The notes beneath the pieces were generated by a model. That model was not told the DNA's origin. It ran no database searches and saw only the letters and a list, made by a program, of their open reading frames with translations. Below, in pieces: positions 52,985 to 62,883 of a stretch of 64,000 nt of DNA. Origin of the DNA: Bordetella petrii (lineage in GTDB: Bacteria > Pseudomonadota > Gammaproteobacteria > Burkholderiales > Burkholderiaceae_B); the NCBI RefSeq assembly GCF_000067205.1, contig NC_010170.1:2790001-2854000 (forward strand), read 5' to 3'. The stretch's first letter is position 1; each line of letters starts with the position of its first letter. The translations under genes were made by a program, and so were the position numbers.

Positions 52985-53425
52985 TCAGTGTTCCAGCTCG
53001 CGCGTCATGGCGATGTGCTCGATGCCCGCCTCGACGAAGGGCTCGCCCTGCGCCGCGAATCCGTGGGCTTCATAGAAGCCGCGGGCGTGGGTCTGGGCAT
53101 GCAGCAACAGCAGCCGGTGGCCGTCGCCGTGCCCCTGCGCGATCAGGGCATCCAGCACCTGCCCGCCCACCCCGCTGCCACGGGCCGCCTTGCGCACGGC
53201 CATGCGGCCGATATGACCATCGGGCAGCAGCCGCCCGGTGGCGATAGGCGTGCCGTCATCGCCATAGGCCACGGCATGCACGGCCACGGGATCATCGTCG
53301 TCGAGCTCGATTTCGGGCGGCACCGCCTGCTCCAGCACGAACACCTCGTGCCGCACGGAGTAGGCGTCGTCGCGCAGGCGCTCCCAGGTTCCCAGGACAA
53401 TGCGAATGGCGGGCGGGGTGGGCAT
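52985..53425 (-). CDS. GNAT family N-acetyltransferase
   Basis: Acetyltransferase of 146 residues. Motif A is IGRMAVRKAARGSGVGGQVL, with the acetyl-CoA-binding Arg-x-x-Gly-x-Gly. The first half, VRHEVFVLEQAVPPEIELDDDDP, recalls the ElaA/YjcF group (quoted in part: RHEVFVLEQ). The acceptor is unknown. The ATG at 53425 was chosen over one 21 codons upstream because the domain starts directly after it. The 3' end approaches the tRNA-Leu terminator. Confidence 0.87.
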   Translation of the reverse strand: MPTPPAIRIVLGTWERLRDDAYSVRHEVFVLEQAVPPEIELDDDDPVAVHAVAYGDDGTPIATGRLLPDGHIGRMAVRKAARGSGVGGQVLDALIAQGHGDGHRLLLLHAQTHARGFYEAHGFAAQGEPFVEAGIEHIAMTRELEH

Positions 53426-53551
53426 GGCGAGTCTCCAGTGGTCGGTAATGGCGTGGCCGCGGCGGCACACCCCGATTTTCGCAGGCAACGCGCCCGGCTG
53501 GAACCCGCCGCCGCACAGTAGAATGTGCGCACCTCAAAATACCCCCGCGCC

Positions 53552-54490
53552 ATGCAAGCCGTCGTCACCGCCGCCCTGCCGGTTTTCGCCCTCATCCTGA
53601 CCGGCTGGATGGCAGCCCGCTGGCGGGTGCTGGGCCCGACCGCCACCGACGCGCTGAACCGCTATGTGGTCTACCTGTCGCTGCCGGCGCTGCTGTTCCG
53701 CGCCATGGCGCATGCCGATCCCGGCCAGATGCACTGGGGGTTCGTAGCCGCATTCGGCGGCGGTATCGTCATTACTTTCGCCGCCACCTGCCTGTGGCCG
53801 CGGCGCCACGTTCCCGCCCTGACCGACCTCAGCATCGAAGGGCTGGCGGCCTCGTACACCAACGCCGGCTACATGGGCATTCCACTATGCCTGGCCCTGC
53901 TCGGCCCGGCCAGTCTGGCGCCGGCCGTGATCACCACCCTGCTCACGGCCTGCATGTTGTTCGGCGCGGCCATCGCCCTTATCGAATTCGACCAGCACCG
54001 CGACCGCAACCTGGGCGCCACCCTGGCCAAAGTGGCGCGGGCGCTGGTCCGCAACCCGCTGCTGGTGGCGCCGCTGCTTGGCCTGGCCAGCACCTGGTCG
54101 GGCGCGGCGCTGCCCGCCGGCCTGGACCGTTATGTCGAGCTGCTGGGCGCGTCGGCCAGCCCGTGCGCCCTGGTCACCATCGGCCTGTTCCTGGCCCAGG
54201 CCCAGCCGGGCGGCGGCCGCGCGGTGGTGGGCCGGCTGGTCGCCGGCAAGCTTGTGCTGCAGCCCGCCGCCACCGCGGCGCTGGCGTTCATGGTGTTTCC
54301 GATGCCGCCGCTATGGGCTTGGTGCGCCGTGCTGATGGCCGCCCTGCCTATCGGCACCGGGCCTTTCATGCTGGCCCAGATGTATGGCCGCGACGCGCGC
54401 GCCACTTCCCGCGCCATCTTGCTTTCCACCGTCCTGTCGGTGCCCACCGTCACGCTGCTGGTCGCCTGGATCAGCACGCGGCTTCCCTGA
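53552..54490 (+). CDS. AEC family transporter
   Basis: Polytopic membrane protein of 312 residues in the auxin-efflux-carrier/AEC family, with about ten helices in two repeated halves. Conserved spots include FALILTGWMAARW at the start, YVVYLSLPALLF, and ASYTNAGYMGIPL (Asn and Gly near residue 110). Bacterial members export or import organic acids such as malate or malonate; the substrate here is unknown. arsB follows after 12 bp on the same strand. Confidence 0.88.
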   Translation: MQAVVTAALPVFALILTGWMAARWRVLGPTATDALNRYVVYLSLPALLFRAMAHADPGQMHWGFVAAFGGGIVITFAATCLWPRRHVPALTDLSIEGLAASYTNAGYMGIPLCLALLGPASLAPAVITTLLTACMLFGAAIALIEFDQHRDRNLGATLAKVARALVRNPLLVAPLLGLASTWSGAALPAGLDRYVELLGASASPCALVTIGLFLAQAQPGGGRAVVGRLVAGKLVLQPAATAALAFMVFPMPPLWAWCAVLMAALPIGTGPFMLAQMYGRDARATSRAILLSTVLSVPTVTLLVAWISTRLP

Positions 54491-54502
54491 GTTTCGCCCC
54501 CC

Positions 54503-55792
54503 ATGCTGCTGCCCGCCGCAATTTTCATCGTCACGCTGGCCCTCGTCATCTGGCAGCCCCGCGGCCTGAACATCGGCTGGAGCGCCTCGGCTGGCGCGGC
54601 GGTGGCGCTGGCCTGCGGCGTCGTGCAGCCCGCCGACGTGGCCGCGGTCTGGCACATTGTCTGGAACGCCACGGCCACGTTCATCGCCATCATCATCACC
54701 AGCATCATCCTGGACGCGGCGGGCTTCTTCGAATGGGCCGCGCTGCACGTGGCCCGCTGGGGCGGCGGCCGCGGCCACTGGCTGTTCGCGCTGATCGTAC
54801 TGCTGGGCGCGGCGGTGTCGGCGCTGTTCGCCAATGACGGCGCCGCGCTGATCCTCACCCCCATCGTGATGGAAATGCTGCTGGCGCTGGGGTTCGGGCT
54901 GAGCGCCACGCTGGCATTCGTAATGGCGGCCGGCTTCATCGCCGACACCGCCAGCACCCCGCTGGTGGTGTCGAACCTGGTGAATATCGTATCGGCCGAC
55001 TTCTTCAATATCAGCTTCGGCCGCTATGCCTCGGTCATGGTGCCCGTCAACGCCGCGGCCGTAGCGGCCACGCTGGCCGTCTTGTTCGTGTATTTTCGCA
55101 AGCAGATCCCGGCCCGCTACAACGTCGCGCAATTGCGTGCGCCGGGCGCGGCGGTGCGCGACCCCGCCACCTTCCGCGCCGGCGTGGCCGTGCTGGCGCT
55201 GCTCCTGGCGGGTTTTTTCGTGCTGGAGCCCTTGGGCATCCCCGTCAGCGCCATCGCGGCGGCCGGCGCCCTGGCCCTGCTGCTGGTGGCGGGCCGCCAC
55301 CATATCGTCGGCACGCGCCGCGTCATGCGCGAAGCGCCCTGGCATATCGTGGTGTTCTCATTGGGCATGTACCTGGTGGTGTACGGCCTGCGCAATGCCG
55401 GCCTCACTGCCCATCTGACCGCGCTTTTCGACACATTCGCCGGCCATGGCATCTGGGGCGCGGCATTGGGCACGGGCCTGGTCATGGCATTTCTGGCCTC
55501 GGTCATGAACAATCTGCCCGCCGTGCTGGTGGGCGCGCTGGCGGTGGCCGACACCCACGCCACCGGCGTCGTGCGCGACGCGATGATCTACGCCAACGTC
55601 ATCGGCACCGACCTGGGCCCGAAGATCACGCCCATCGGCAGCCTGGCCACGCTGCTCTGGCTGCACGTGCTGGCGCGCAAGGGGTTGCGCATTACCTGGG
55701 GCTACTATTTCAGGGTCGGCATCGTGCTGACCCTGCCGGTGCTATTGGTCACGCTGGCGGCGCTGGCGCTGCGGCTGGGCGGCGGCCAGTAG
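54503..55792 (+). CDS. arsB: Arsenite/antimonite efflux pump ArsB family
   Basis: Inner-membrane carrier of 429 residues in the ArsB/ion-transporter superfamily, with about 11-12 helices. FANDGAALILTPIV and the C-terminal NVIGTDLGPKITPIGSLATLLW are hallmarks of ArsB arsenite extruders. No arsR, arsC or arsA lies nearby, so a different anion cannot be excluded. It starts 12 bp after the AEC carrier gene and may be co-transcribed with it. Confidence 0.85.
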   Translation: MLLPAAIFIVTLALVIWQPRGLNIGWSASAGAAVALACGVVQPADVAAVWHIVWNATATFIAIIITSIILDAAGFFEWAALHVARWGGGRGHWLFALIVLLGAAVSALFANDGAALILTPIVMEMLLALGFGLSATLAFVMAAGFIADTASTPLVVSNLVNIVSADFFNISFGRYASVMVPVNAAAVAATLAVLFVYFRKQIPARYNVAQLRAPGAAVRDPATFRAGVAVLALLLAGFFVLEPLGIPVSAIAAAGALALLLVAGRHHIVGTRRVMREAPWHIVVFSLGMYLVVYGLRNAGLTAHLTALFDTFAGHGIWGAALGTGLVMAFLASVMNNLPAVLVGALAVADTHATGVVRDAMIYANVIGTDLGPKITPIGSLATLLWLHVLARKGLRITWGYYFRVGIVLTLPVLLVTLAALALRLGGGQ

Positions 55793-55851
55793 TTCAGGCA
55801 AGCCGCGTCTAGTGGTATGGTTGCCGTCATCCGCAATCGGGAGAGATTCGC

Positions 55852-57513
55852 ATGACCTGGATGGTTGGCCGCTACACAACCTTTGTCCTGGTGCTGGTGG
55901 GCACCGCCATCACGGGCGCGCTGGCGGCGACGGTATCGCCGCACTGGCTATGGGCAGCCGTGCCGCTGGCCTTGCTGGCGCTGCTGGGCGTCTACGATCT
56001 GGTCCAGGAACGCCACGCCATCCGCCGCAATTACCCGGTGCTGGGCAACCTGCGTTTCCTGTTTGAGTTCATCCGGCCCGAGATCCGCCAGTATTTCCTG
56101 GAAGACGACACCCACGCCGCGCCGTTCTCGCGCGCGCAGCGGTCCATCGTTTATCAGCGCGCGAAGCTCGAAATCGACAAGCGCCCGTTCGGCACCCAGG
56201 AAGATGTCTACGGCGACCGCTACGAATGGATCAACCATTCGCTGGTGCCGGCGCGCGTGGATGACGCCGATTTCCGCGTGACGGTCGGCGGGGCCGAATG
56301 CACCCAGCCATATTCGATGTCGGCGTTCAACATCTCGGCCATGAGCTTCGGCGCCCTGTCGGCCAATGCCATCATGGCGCTGAACGAGGGCGCGCGCCAG
56401 GGCAACTTCGCGCACGACACCGGTGAAGGCGGCGTCAGCCGCTACCACCGCAAGGCGGGCGGCGCGTTGGTGTGGAATATCGGTTCGGGCTATTTTGGCT
56501 GCCGCGACGAAAGCGGCGCGTTTTCCGAAGCCGCCTTTGTGCGCAACGCCTGTACGCCGCAGGTGAAAATGATTGAAATCAAGCTGTCGCAGGGGGCCAA
56601 GCCGGGCCACGGCGGCATCCTGCCGGGCGCCAAGGTCACGCCCGAAATCGCCGAGGCGCGCGGGGTCGCGGCCTGGCAAGACTGCAATTCGCCGTCCAGC
56701 CACAGCGCCTTCGACACGCCCATAGGGCTGCTGCATTTCGTGGCGCGCCTGCGCGAACTTTCCGAAGGCAAGCCGGTGGGCTTCAAGCTATGCGTGGGCC
56801 ACCCCTGGGAGTGGTTCGCCATCGTGAAAGCCATGCTTGAAACCGGCATCACGCCCGATTTCATCGTGGTCGACGGCGCCGAAGGCGGCACCGGCGCGGC
56901 GCCGGTCGAGTTCGTCGACCACGTCGGCACGCCGCTGCGCGAAGCGCTGCGCCTGGTGCACAACACCCTGATCGGCGTGAACCTGCGCGACCGCATCCGG
57001 CTGGGCGCGTCCGGCAAGATCATCACGGCCTTCGACATGGCGCGCGCCATGGCCATGGGAGCCGACTGGTGCAACGCGGCGCGCGGCTTCATGTTCGCGA
57101 TCGGCTGCATCCAGGCACAGGCCTGCCATACCGGCAAGTGCCCTACCGGCGTCACCACCCAGGATCCGCTGCGCCAGCGCGCGCTGGTGGTGCCGGACAA
57201 GGCCCAGCGCGTGGCCCACTTCCATCGCAATACGCTGCACGCCCTGGCCGAACTGCTGCAGGCCGCGGGCCTGACCCACCCCAGCCAGTTGCGCCCGCAC
57301 CATATCGCGCGGCGCATTTCTTCCAGCGAAGTGCGTTTGCTGTCCGCGCTGTTCCCCGAACTGGAACCGGGCGAGCTGCTGCGCGGCGAATTCCGGCACA
57401 CGGTGTTCAAGGTGGGCTGGTCGATGGCGCGGCCCGACTCGTTTCAACCCGCGCATGACGTCACCGCCGCGCTGGCGGCCATACACCGCGCCCAGGTCGC
57501 CGGCACGGCCTGA
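55852..57513 (+). CDS. FMN-binding glutamate synthase family protein
   Basis: Protein of 553 residues with two N-terminal membrane helices (about 7-48) and then the FMN/Fe-S synthase domain of glutamate synthase. FMN-site segments are MSFGALSANAIMALNEGA, GHGGILPG and VDGAEGGTGAAP. The 3Fe-4S cluster cysteines are in CIQAQACHTGKCPTGV. The amidotransferase and GXGXG domains of GltB are absent, so it cannot make glutamate from glutamine alone. The physiological reaction of this stand-alone, membrane-anchored group is unclear. Start: ATG with GGGAG upstream. Confidence 0.88.
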   Translation: MTWMVGRYTTFVLVLVGTAITGALAATVSPHWLWAAVPLALLALLGVYDLVQERHAIRRNYPVLGNLRFLFEFIRPEIRQYFLEDDTHAAPFSRAQRSIVYQRAKLEIDKRPFGTQEDVYGDRYEWINHSLVPARVDDADFRVTVGGAECTQPYSMSAFNISAMSFGALSANAIMALNEGARQGNFAHDTGEGGVSRYHRKAGGALVWNIGSGYFGCRDESGAFSEAAFVRNACTPQVKMIEIKLSQGAKPGHGGILPGAKVTPEIAEARGVAAWQDCNSPSSHSAFDTPIGLLHFVARLRELSEGKPVGFKLCVGHPWEWFAIVKAMLETGITPDFIVVDGAEGGTGAAPVEFVDHVGTPLREALRLVHNTLIGVNLRDRIRLGASGKIITAFDMARAMAMGADWCNAARGFMFAIGCIQAQACHTGKCPTGVTTQDPLRQRALVVPDKAQRVAHFHRNTLHALAELLQAAGLTHPSQLRPHHIARRISSSEVRLLSALFPELEPGELLRGEFRHTVFKVGWSMARPDSFQPAHDVTAALAAIHRAQVAGTA

Positions 57514-57527
57514 GCCCGGCGCGGGCG

Positions 57528-58925
57528 CTACAGCCAGCGCTCGAACAGGCGCGAGAAAAATTCCATGAACCGGTCGCTGGCGCCGCGGTCGTGCCAGTCT
57601 TGCAAGGTGACCTGCTGCGCCGCGGCCACGTCGCTGTCGAACAGCGCCTCCATCTGGGCGCCGAACCGCGGCCCCAGGATCACCGCGTTGATCTCGTAGT
57701 TCAGCGCGAAGCTGCGCCAGTCCATGTTGCTGGACCCGACGGTGGACCACACTCCATCGACCACGGCGGTCTTGGCATGCAACAACGCATCGCGCCGCTC
57801 ATAGATTTTCACGCCGGCCTCAAGCAGATTTTCGTAGTGCGAGCGGCCGGCATGGAACACCAGCGATGAATCGCTGAACCCCGGCAGCACCAGCACCACA
57901 TCCACGCCGCGCCGCGCGGCATCCTGCAGCACCTCGATGAATGCCGGGTCGGGCACGAAATACGCCATGGTGATGTGGATGGACTTCTGCGCGCTCTCGA
58001 AGGCCGACATCAGCGTCAGGTATACCGTGTAGCCGTCGCTGCGATCCGGCTGGTTGGCCAGGATGCGCACGTCGAGGTCGCCGCGCGCGGCAAGCTTGGG
58101 AAAGAAATCGCGCTGCGCCAGCGGCGGCCCTTTCTGAGACTCCCAGCCCGCCAGGATGACGCGCTCGAGCTCGGCCACGGCCGGCCCTTCGATACGGATA
58201 TGGGTATCGCGCCAAGGCTGCGCCTCGCGCCCCGAACTGGCCGGGCGCGAGCCCGACGAATACACGCTGCTGACGTTGATGCCGCCCAGATAGCCCACCT
58301 TGCCATCGACCACCAGCAGCTTGCGGTGATTGCGCTGGTTGAGCGACCAGCCGCCCCGCGCCTCGGCCGGATTGACCGGATTGAAGACGGCGACCTGCAC
58401 GCCCGCCTCGCGCATGCGGTCGAACAGCGTGTCGGGCGTCTGCAGCGTGCCCACCGCGTCGATCATGACGGCAACGGCGGCGCCCCGGCGCTGCGCGGCA
58501 ATCAAGGCATCGGCAAAGCGCTGGCCGGCCTCGTCGTCATCGAAAATATAGGTTTCCATGTGCACGTAGTGCCGCGCGCGGCCGATCGATTCCAGCATGG
58601 CGCGATACGTGGCCGGCCCGTCGGCCAGCAGGCGCACATCGTTGCCGCCCACCAGGGGCGAGCCGCCGATGGCGGCCTCGATGGCCTGGTGGCGCGCGTA
58701 GAAATCCTGCGGGCGCGCCTGGCCGGTGCGCGCCACGATGTCCCGGCCCCGTTCGTAGCTGGACCAGCCGCTGTCGGCCGATTGCCCTGCCTGCTCTTTG
58801 CGCGCCTGGCGTTCCCGGGCGTCAGGCACGGTGGCGCACGCCGCCAGGAATACCGACAGCAGCAACCCCACCAGCAGCAACCCCACCAGGCATCGCACCG
58901 CGCGTCGTACCTCGCCGGCCGGCAT
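57528..58925 (-). CDS. Phospholipase D/cardiolipin synthase-type lipoprotein
   Basis: Protein of 465 residues with a lipoprotein signal (LAAC, lipidated Cys near residue 30) and two PLD domains. The catalytic HKD motifs are NHRKLLVVDG (about residue 200) and LHAKTAVVDG near 385, the latter followed by STVGSSNMDWRS as in cardiolipin synthases ClsB and ClsC. It probably joins or hydrolyses phospholipids at the envelope. It converges with the glutamate-synthase-like gene (14 bp between stops) and follows the membrane-protein gene on the same strand by 15 bp. Confidence 0.9.
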   Translation of the reverse strand: MPAGEVRRAVRCLVGLLLVGLLLSVFLAACATVPDARERQARKEQAGQSADSGWSSYERGRDIVARTGQARPQDFYARHQAIEAAIGGSPLVGGNDVRLLADGPATYRAMLESIGRARHYVHMETYIFDDDEAGQRFADALIAAQRRGAAVAVMIDAVGTLQTPDTLFDRMREAGVQVAVFNPVNPAEARGGWSLNQRNHRKLLVVDGKVGYLGGINVSSVYSSGSRPASSGREAQPWRDTHIRIEGPAVAELERVILAGWESQKGPPLAQRDFFPKLAARGDLDVRILANQPDRSDGYTVYLTLMSAFESAQKSIHITMAYFVPDPAFIEVLQDAARRGVDVVLVLPGFSDSSLVFHAGRSHYENLLEAGVKIYERRDALLHAKTAVVDGVWSTVGSSNMDWRSFALNYEINAVILGPRFGAQMEALFDSDVAAAQQVTLQDWHDRGASDRFMEFFSRLFERWL

Positions 58926-58940
58926 CGTCTCACCCCTGGC

Positions 58941-59525
58941 TCAAGGTTGCCACTGCGTGCGGTGCGATACCGTCGGGCGCCGCTGCGAGCCGCGGCGCGA
59001 AGGCTCGCGATCAGTCCAGCGGCCGCCTCGCCAACGGCCGTGTTCGCGGTCAACCTGGAAGCCGCCGGCATCACGCAGCAGCGCCATCACGGCCTCTTCT
59101 TCATCGGGTTCGACCTGCACTGCCAGCAGCACGGCCTGTTCGGCTGCCGGCAGGCTGTGCAGCCGGGCGTTGCGCATGGTCACCAGGCGCCGGCCGGCCC
59201 ACAGGGCGCCGGCGGCCGCGCCGGCACAGGCGCCCAACACGGCTCCCCCCACCACGGCGATATCGCCGCGGGCCAGGAAAATGGCCGCCACCGTGCCCAG
59301 CAGCGCGCCGGCCGCGGCCAGCGCCGCGGCGCGCCAGGCCATGCCGTAGCGCGCGTGCCCGGCCTGGGCTTCCGGATCGTCGTCCCAGGACCGTACTTGT
59401 CCGGTGCGGCGCCCGCCCCGGAACAGGCTGACCGCTTCTTCGCGGAAACCTTCGGCAAACAGCGCATGCGCCGCGCTCTTAGCCGACGGGACACTGTCAA
59501 AACGTGCAACGATGATCGACGACAT
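58941..59525 (-). CDS. Hypothetical membrane protein with glycine-rich helices
   Basis: I do not recognise the family with confidence. The 194-residue protein begins with a soluble, possibly ferredoxin-like segment (SSIIVARFDSVPSAKSAAHAL). Two adjacent glycine/alanine-rich membrane helices follow at about 68-88 and 94-115, then a second soluble segment (AEQAVLLAVQVEPDEEEAVMALL) and a basic Arg/Ser-rich tail. The layout, two similar small domains around a helical hairpin, resembles general-stress-type proteins. It is probably co-transcribed with the phospholipase-D gene. Confidence 0.7.
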   Translation of the reverse strand: MSSIIVARFDSVPSAKSAAHALFAEGFREEAVSLFRGGRRTGQVRSWDDDPEAQAGHARYGMAWRAAALAAAGALLGTVAAIFLARGDIAVVGGAVLGACAGAAAGALWAGRRLVTMRNARLHSLPAAEQAVLLAVQVEPDEEEAVMALLRDAGGFQVDREHGRWRGGRWTDREPSRRGSQRRPTVSHRTQWQP

Positions 59526-59707
59526 ACGCAGTCTCTTGGCATGTTGACTCTTGACTTTATTCTGCTCGCCCGGCTGCGGCCTGTCCTCTGGTTTCGCAAC
59601 CAGCAGTAATGCGGTATTTCGGCGCGGCGCGGCCTGACACACTTTCTCTCGCAGCGCCCCGGCTTGCTTGCGTTTCGTTAAAAAGCATTGCAATCCGCTC
59701 GCAGGGC

Positions 59708-59737
59708 TTGCGGCGCGGCGGGGTCGCCGGTCACAAT
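59708..59737 (+). promoter_or_regulatory. Possible promoter of egtD-egtB
   Basis: TTGCGG (59708-59713) and CACAAT (59732-59737) with an 18-bp spacer, ending 37 bp before the egtD start. Weak match. Confidence 0.35.
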
Positions 59738-59774
59738 AAGTGTCGCGCAACAGCACCTGCAAGGAAGCAACCGC

Positions 59775-60752
59775 ATGGTCCAGCCCCGCAGCATGTTCGC
59801 AGCCGCGCCGTCCCCCACCCCGGAATCCTCGTCCGGCGCCGCCGCCCAGGCCATCCAGGAACTGCAGGCCGGCCTGCTCGCCCGCCCGGCACGCATCGAT
59901 CCCAAATATCTGTACGACCGCCTCGGCTCCAGCCTGTTCACCGCCATCACGCAACTGCCCGAGTACTACCCCACCCGGTGCGAAGCCGAGATTCTGCGCG
60001 GGCATGCCGCCGACATTGCCCGCCACGTCGGCGCGGTGGAGTCGCTGATCGACCTGGGCGCCGGTGATTGCGTCAAGGCCGAACGCCTGTTTTCCAGCCT
60101 GCGGCCGCGGCGCTATGTGCCCATCGACATCTCGGCGGATTACCTGCGCACGGCCGTGCAGCGCCTGGAACACGCGCATCCGGGCCTCGAAATCATCGCG
60201 CTCGGCCAGGACTTCCACCACGCCCTCGATCTGCCGGATGCCCTGCCCGCCGCCGGGCGCCTGTTCTTCTATCCGGGCTCCAGCATCGGCAACCTGGACC
60301 CGGCTCAGGCGCTCGCCATGTTGACGCGCATTCGCGCCGCCTGTACCGACGGCGGACTGCTAGTTGGCATCGACCGCGTCAAGCCGCGCGCCATTCTCGA
60401 GCCTGCGTACGACGACGCGCTGCACCTTACGGCCGCCTTCAACCTCAACCTGCTGCGGCACGTCAATCGCCTGCTGGGCAGCGACTTCAACGTGCACGAC
60501 TGGAGCCACGTGGCCCACTACGACGAACCCCATGCGCGCATGCAGATGCATCTGCAGGCCCTGGGAGAGGTCAAGGTCGAATGGCCGGGCGCGCAGCGGC
60601 GCTTCGGCAGCGGCGAGCGCATTCACACCGAGAACTCGTACAAGTACACGGTCGAAGGTTTTCGCGACCTGCTCGCGCGCGCCGGCTACACCCGCGTCGA
60701 GCACTGGTCGGACTCCCGCGACTGGTTTTCCGTTTTCAGTGCGCGGGCCTGA
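59775..60752 (+). CDS. egtD: L-histidine N(alpha)-methyltransferase
   Basis: Ergothioneine biosynthesis enzyme of 325 residues that trimethylates histidine to hercynine using S-adenosylmethionine. It has PKYLYDRLGSSLFTAITQLPEYYPTR (core DRLGSSLFTAITQLPEYY), the SAM loop LIDLGAGDC, FFYPGSSIGNLDP, and the C-terminal IHTENSYKYTVEGF. Start: ATG at 59775 with AAGGAAG about 8 nt upstream. egtB follows after 15 bp. Confidence 0.94.
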   Translation: MVQPRSMFAAAPSPTPESSSGAAAQAIQELQAGLLARPARIDPKYLYDRLGSSLFTAITQLPEYYPTRCEAEILRGHAADIARHVGAVESLIDLGAGDCVKAERLFSSLRPRRYVPIDISADYLRTAVQRLEHAHPGLEIIALGQDFHHALDLPDALPAAGRLFFYPGSSIGNLDPAQALAMLTRIRAACTDGGLLVGIDRVKPRAILEPAYDDALHLTAAFNLNLLRHVNRLLGSDFNVHDWSHVAHYDEPHARMQMHLQALGEVKVEWPGAQRRFGSGERIHTENSYKYTVEGFRDLLARAGYTRVEHWSDSRDWFSVFSARA

Positions 60753-60767
60753 CCGCATACATCAGCC

Positions 60768-62087
<1,320 letters not shown>

Positions 62088-62092
62088 GGGGT

Positions 62093-62122
62093 TTGCACCC
62101 CAATAAAATGTCGTGCTAGAAT
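62093..62122 (+). promoter_or_regulatory. Sigma70 promoter of the CAT-anticodon tRNA
   Basis: TTGCAC (62093-62098) and TAGAAT (62117-62122) with an 18-bp spacer, starting 6 bp after the egtB stop and 71 bp before the tRNA. Confidence 0.65.
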
Positions 62123-62168
62123 TTCGTTCTTGCCTGGCCCTGCCGGGCAAGAAGTCGAGCACTGCCTC

Positions 62169-62194
62169 AGGCACAACATTGAGGCACGACATTG
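62169..62194. repeat. 13-bp tandem repeat abutting the tRNA 5' end
   Basis: AGGCACAACATTG (62169-62181) is followed directly by AGGCACGACATTG (62182-62194), 12 of 13 bases the same. The last base is the first base of the tRNA. TGCCTCA/TGAGGCA at 62163-62186 can pair across it. Confidence 0.8.
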
Positions 62195-62270
62195 GCGCAT
62201 TAGCTCAGCCGGTTAGAGCGACGGAATCATAATCCGCAGGTCCCCTGTTCGAATCAGGGATGCGCCACCA
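62194..62270 (+). tRNA. tRNA with CAT anticodon, most likely elongator Met
   Basis: 77 nt with CCA encoded. Acceptor GGCGCAT/ATGCGCC, T-arm CCCTG-TTCGAAT-CAGGG, anticodon loop ATCATAA. The acceptor start G-C pair rules out initiator tRNA. Ile2, whose CAT anticodon is modified to read AUA, is the alternative and cannot be excluded by eye. Confidence 0.9.
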
Positions 62271-62278
62271 GAATTACG

Positions 62279-62315
62279 AAGGGCGCCCATGGCACATGGG
62301 CGCCCTTTCTTTTTG
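62279..62315 (+). terminator. Terminator of the CAT-anticodon tRNA
   Basis: Stem AAGGGCGCCCATG/CATGGGCGCCCTT around GCA (62279-62307), then TCTTTTT. Confidence 0.9.
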
Positions 62316-62378
62316 ACGATGCAGGGTGGTGTTAGGGGGTGGTGTGGGGTATGCGGGGCGCAGTCAGGCTCCAGGACC

Positions 62379-62738
62379 TCAGGCCGCCACCCGCAGGTGC
62401 CGCCGCGACTGGCCACCCTTGATGGGCCGCAGCAGGCTGCTGGGCACATCTTCGACCAGCTCCGGTTCGCACCGTACGCTGACCTGGCCCGGCAGGATCC
62501 AGCTCTTGCCGTGGCGGCACTCGGTGGCGCGCAGGTGCCGCGCCAGGCGCAGCGCGTCGAGCTCGGCGCGATCACGGCCGGAACGCACCATGTCGCAGAA
62601 GCGCGTGAAACTGAACGTGTGCGCGCCCTCGCGGCCTATCACGTCGACACACCCGCGAAATTCGCCAAAATCGACCTCGTGCACGCGCGGCCGGATGGAA
62701 TAGCTCACATTGGAAGCAAAGGCGGAAAACGTGTCCAT
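62379..62738 (-). CDS. Hypothetical protein, 119 residues
   Basis: Not recognised. It is a small soluble protein without signal peptide or membrane helix. It starts MDTFSAFASNVSYSIRP, has HEVDFGEFRGCVDVIGREG and TFSFTRFCDMVRSGRDRAELD (both in part), and ends in a basic SRRHLRVAA tail. Three Cys are scattered, not in a metal pattern. Start: ATG at 62738 with GGGAG about 10 nt upstream. Codon use looks like that of the neighbours. It follows the AI-2E permease on the same strand after 145 bp and ends near the tRNA terminator. Confidence 0.7.
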   Translation of the reverse strand: MDTFSAFASNVSYSIRPRVHEVDFGEFRGCVDVIGREGAHTFSFTRFCDMVRSGRDRAELDALRLARHLRATECRHGKSWILPGQVSVRCEPELVEDVPSSLLRPIKGGQSRRHLRVAA

Positions 62739-62883
62739 GGCTTGATCTCCCTGATGAAGCACGACCATTTCAGGGTAGAGCAAAAATATGTCGAATCCGC
62801 GCCGCCTTTGCAATCTTTGAAGACGATTACCCGTCCGTTACAAAATCCATACTTAACTACATCCCTGGCGCCGCGCGCGGGCT

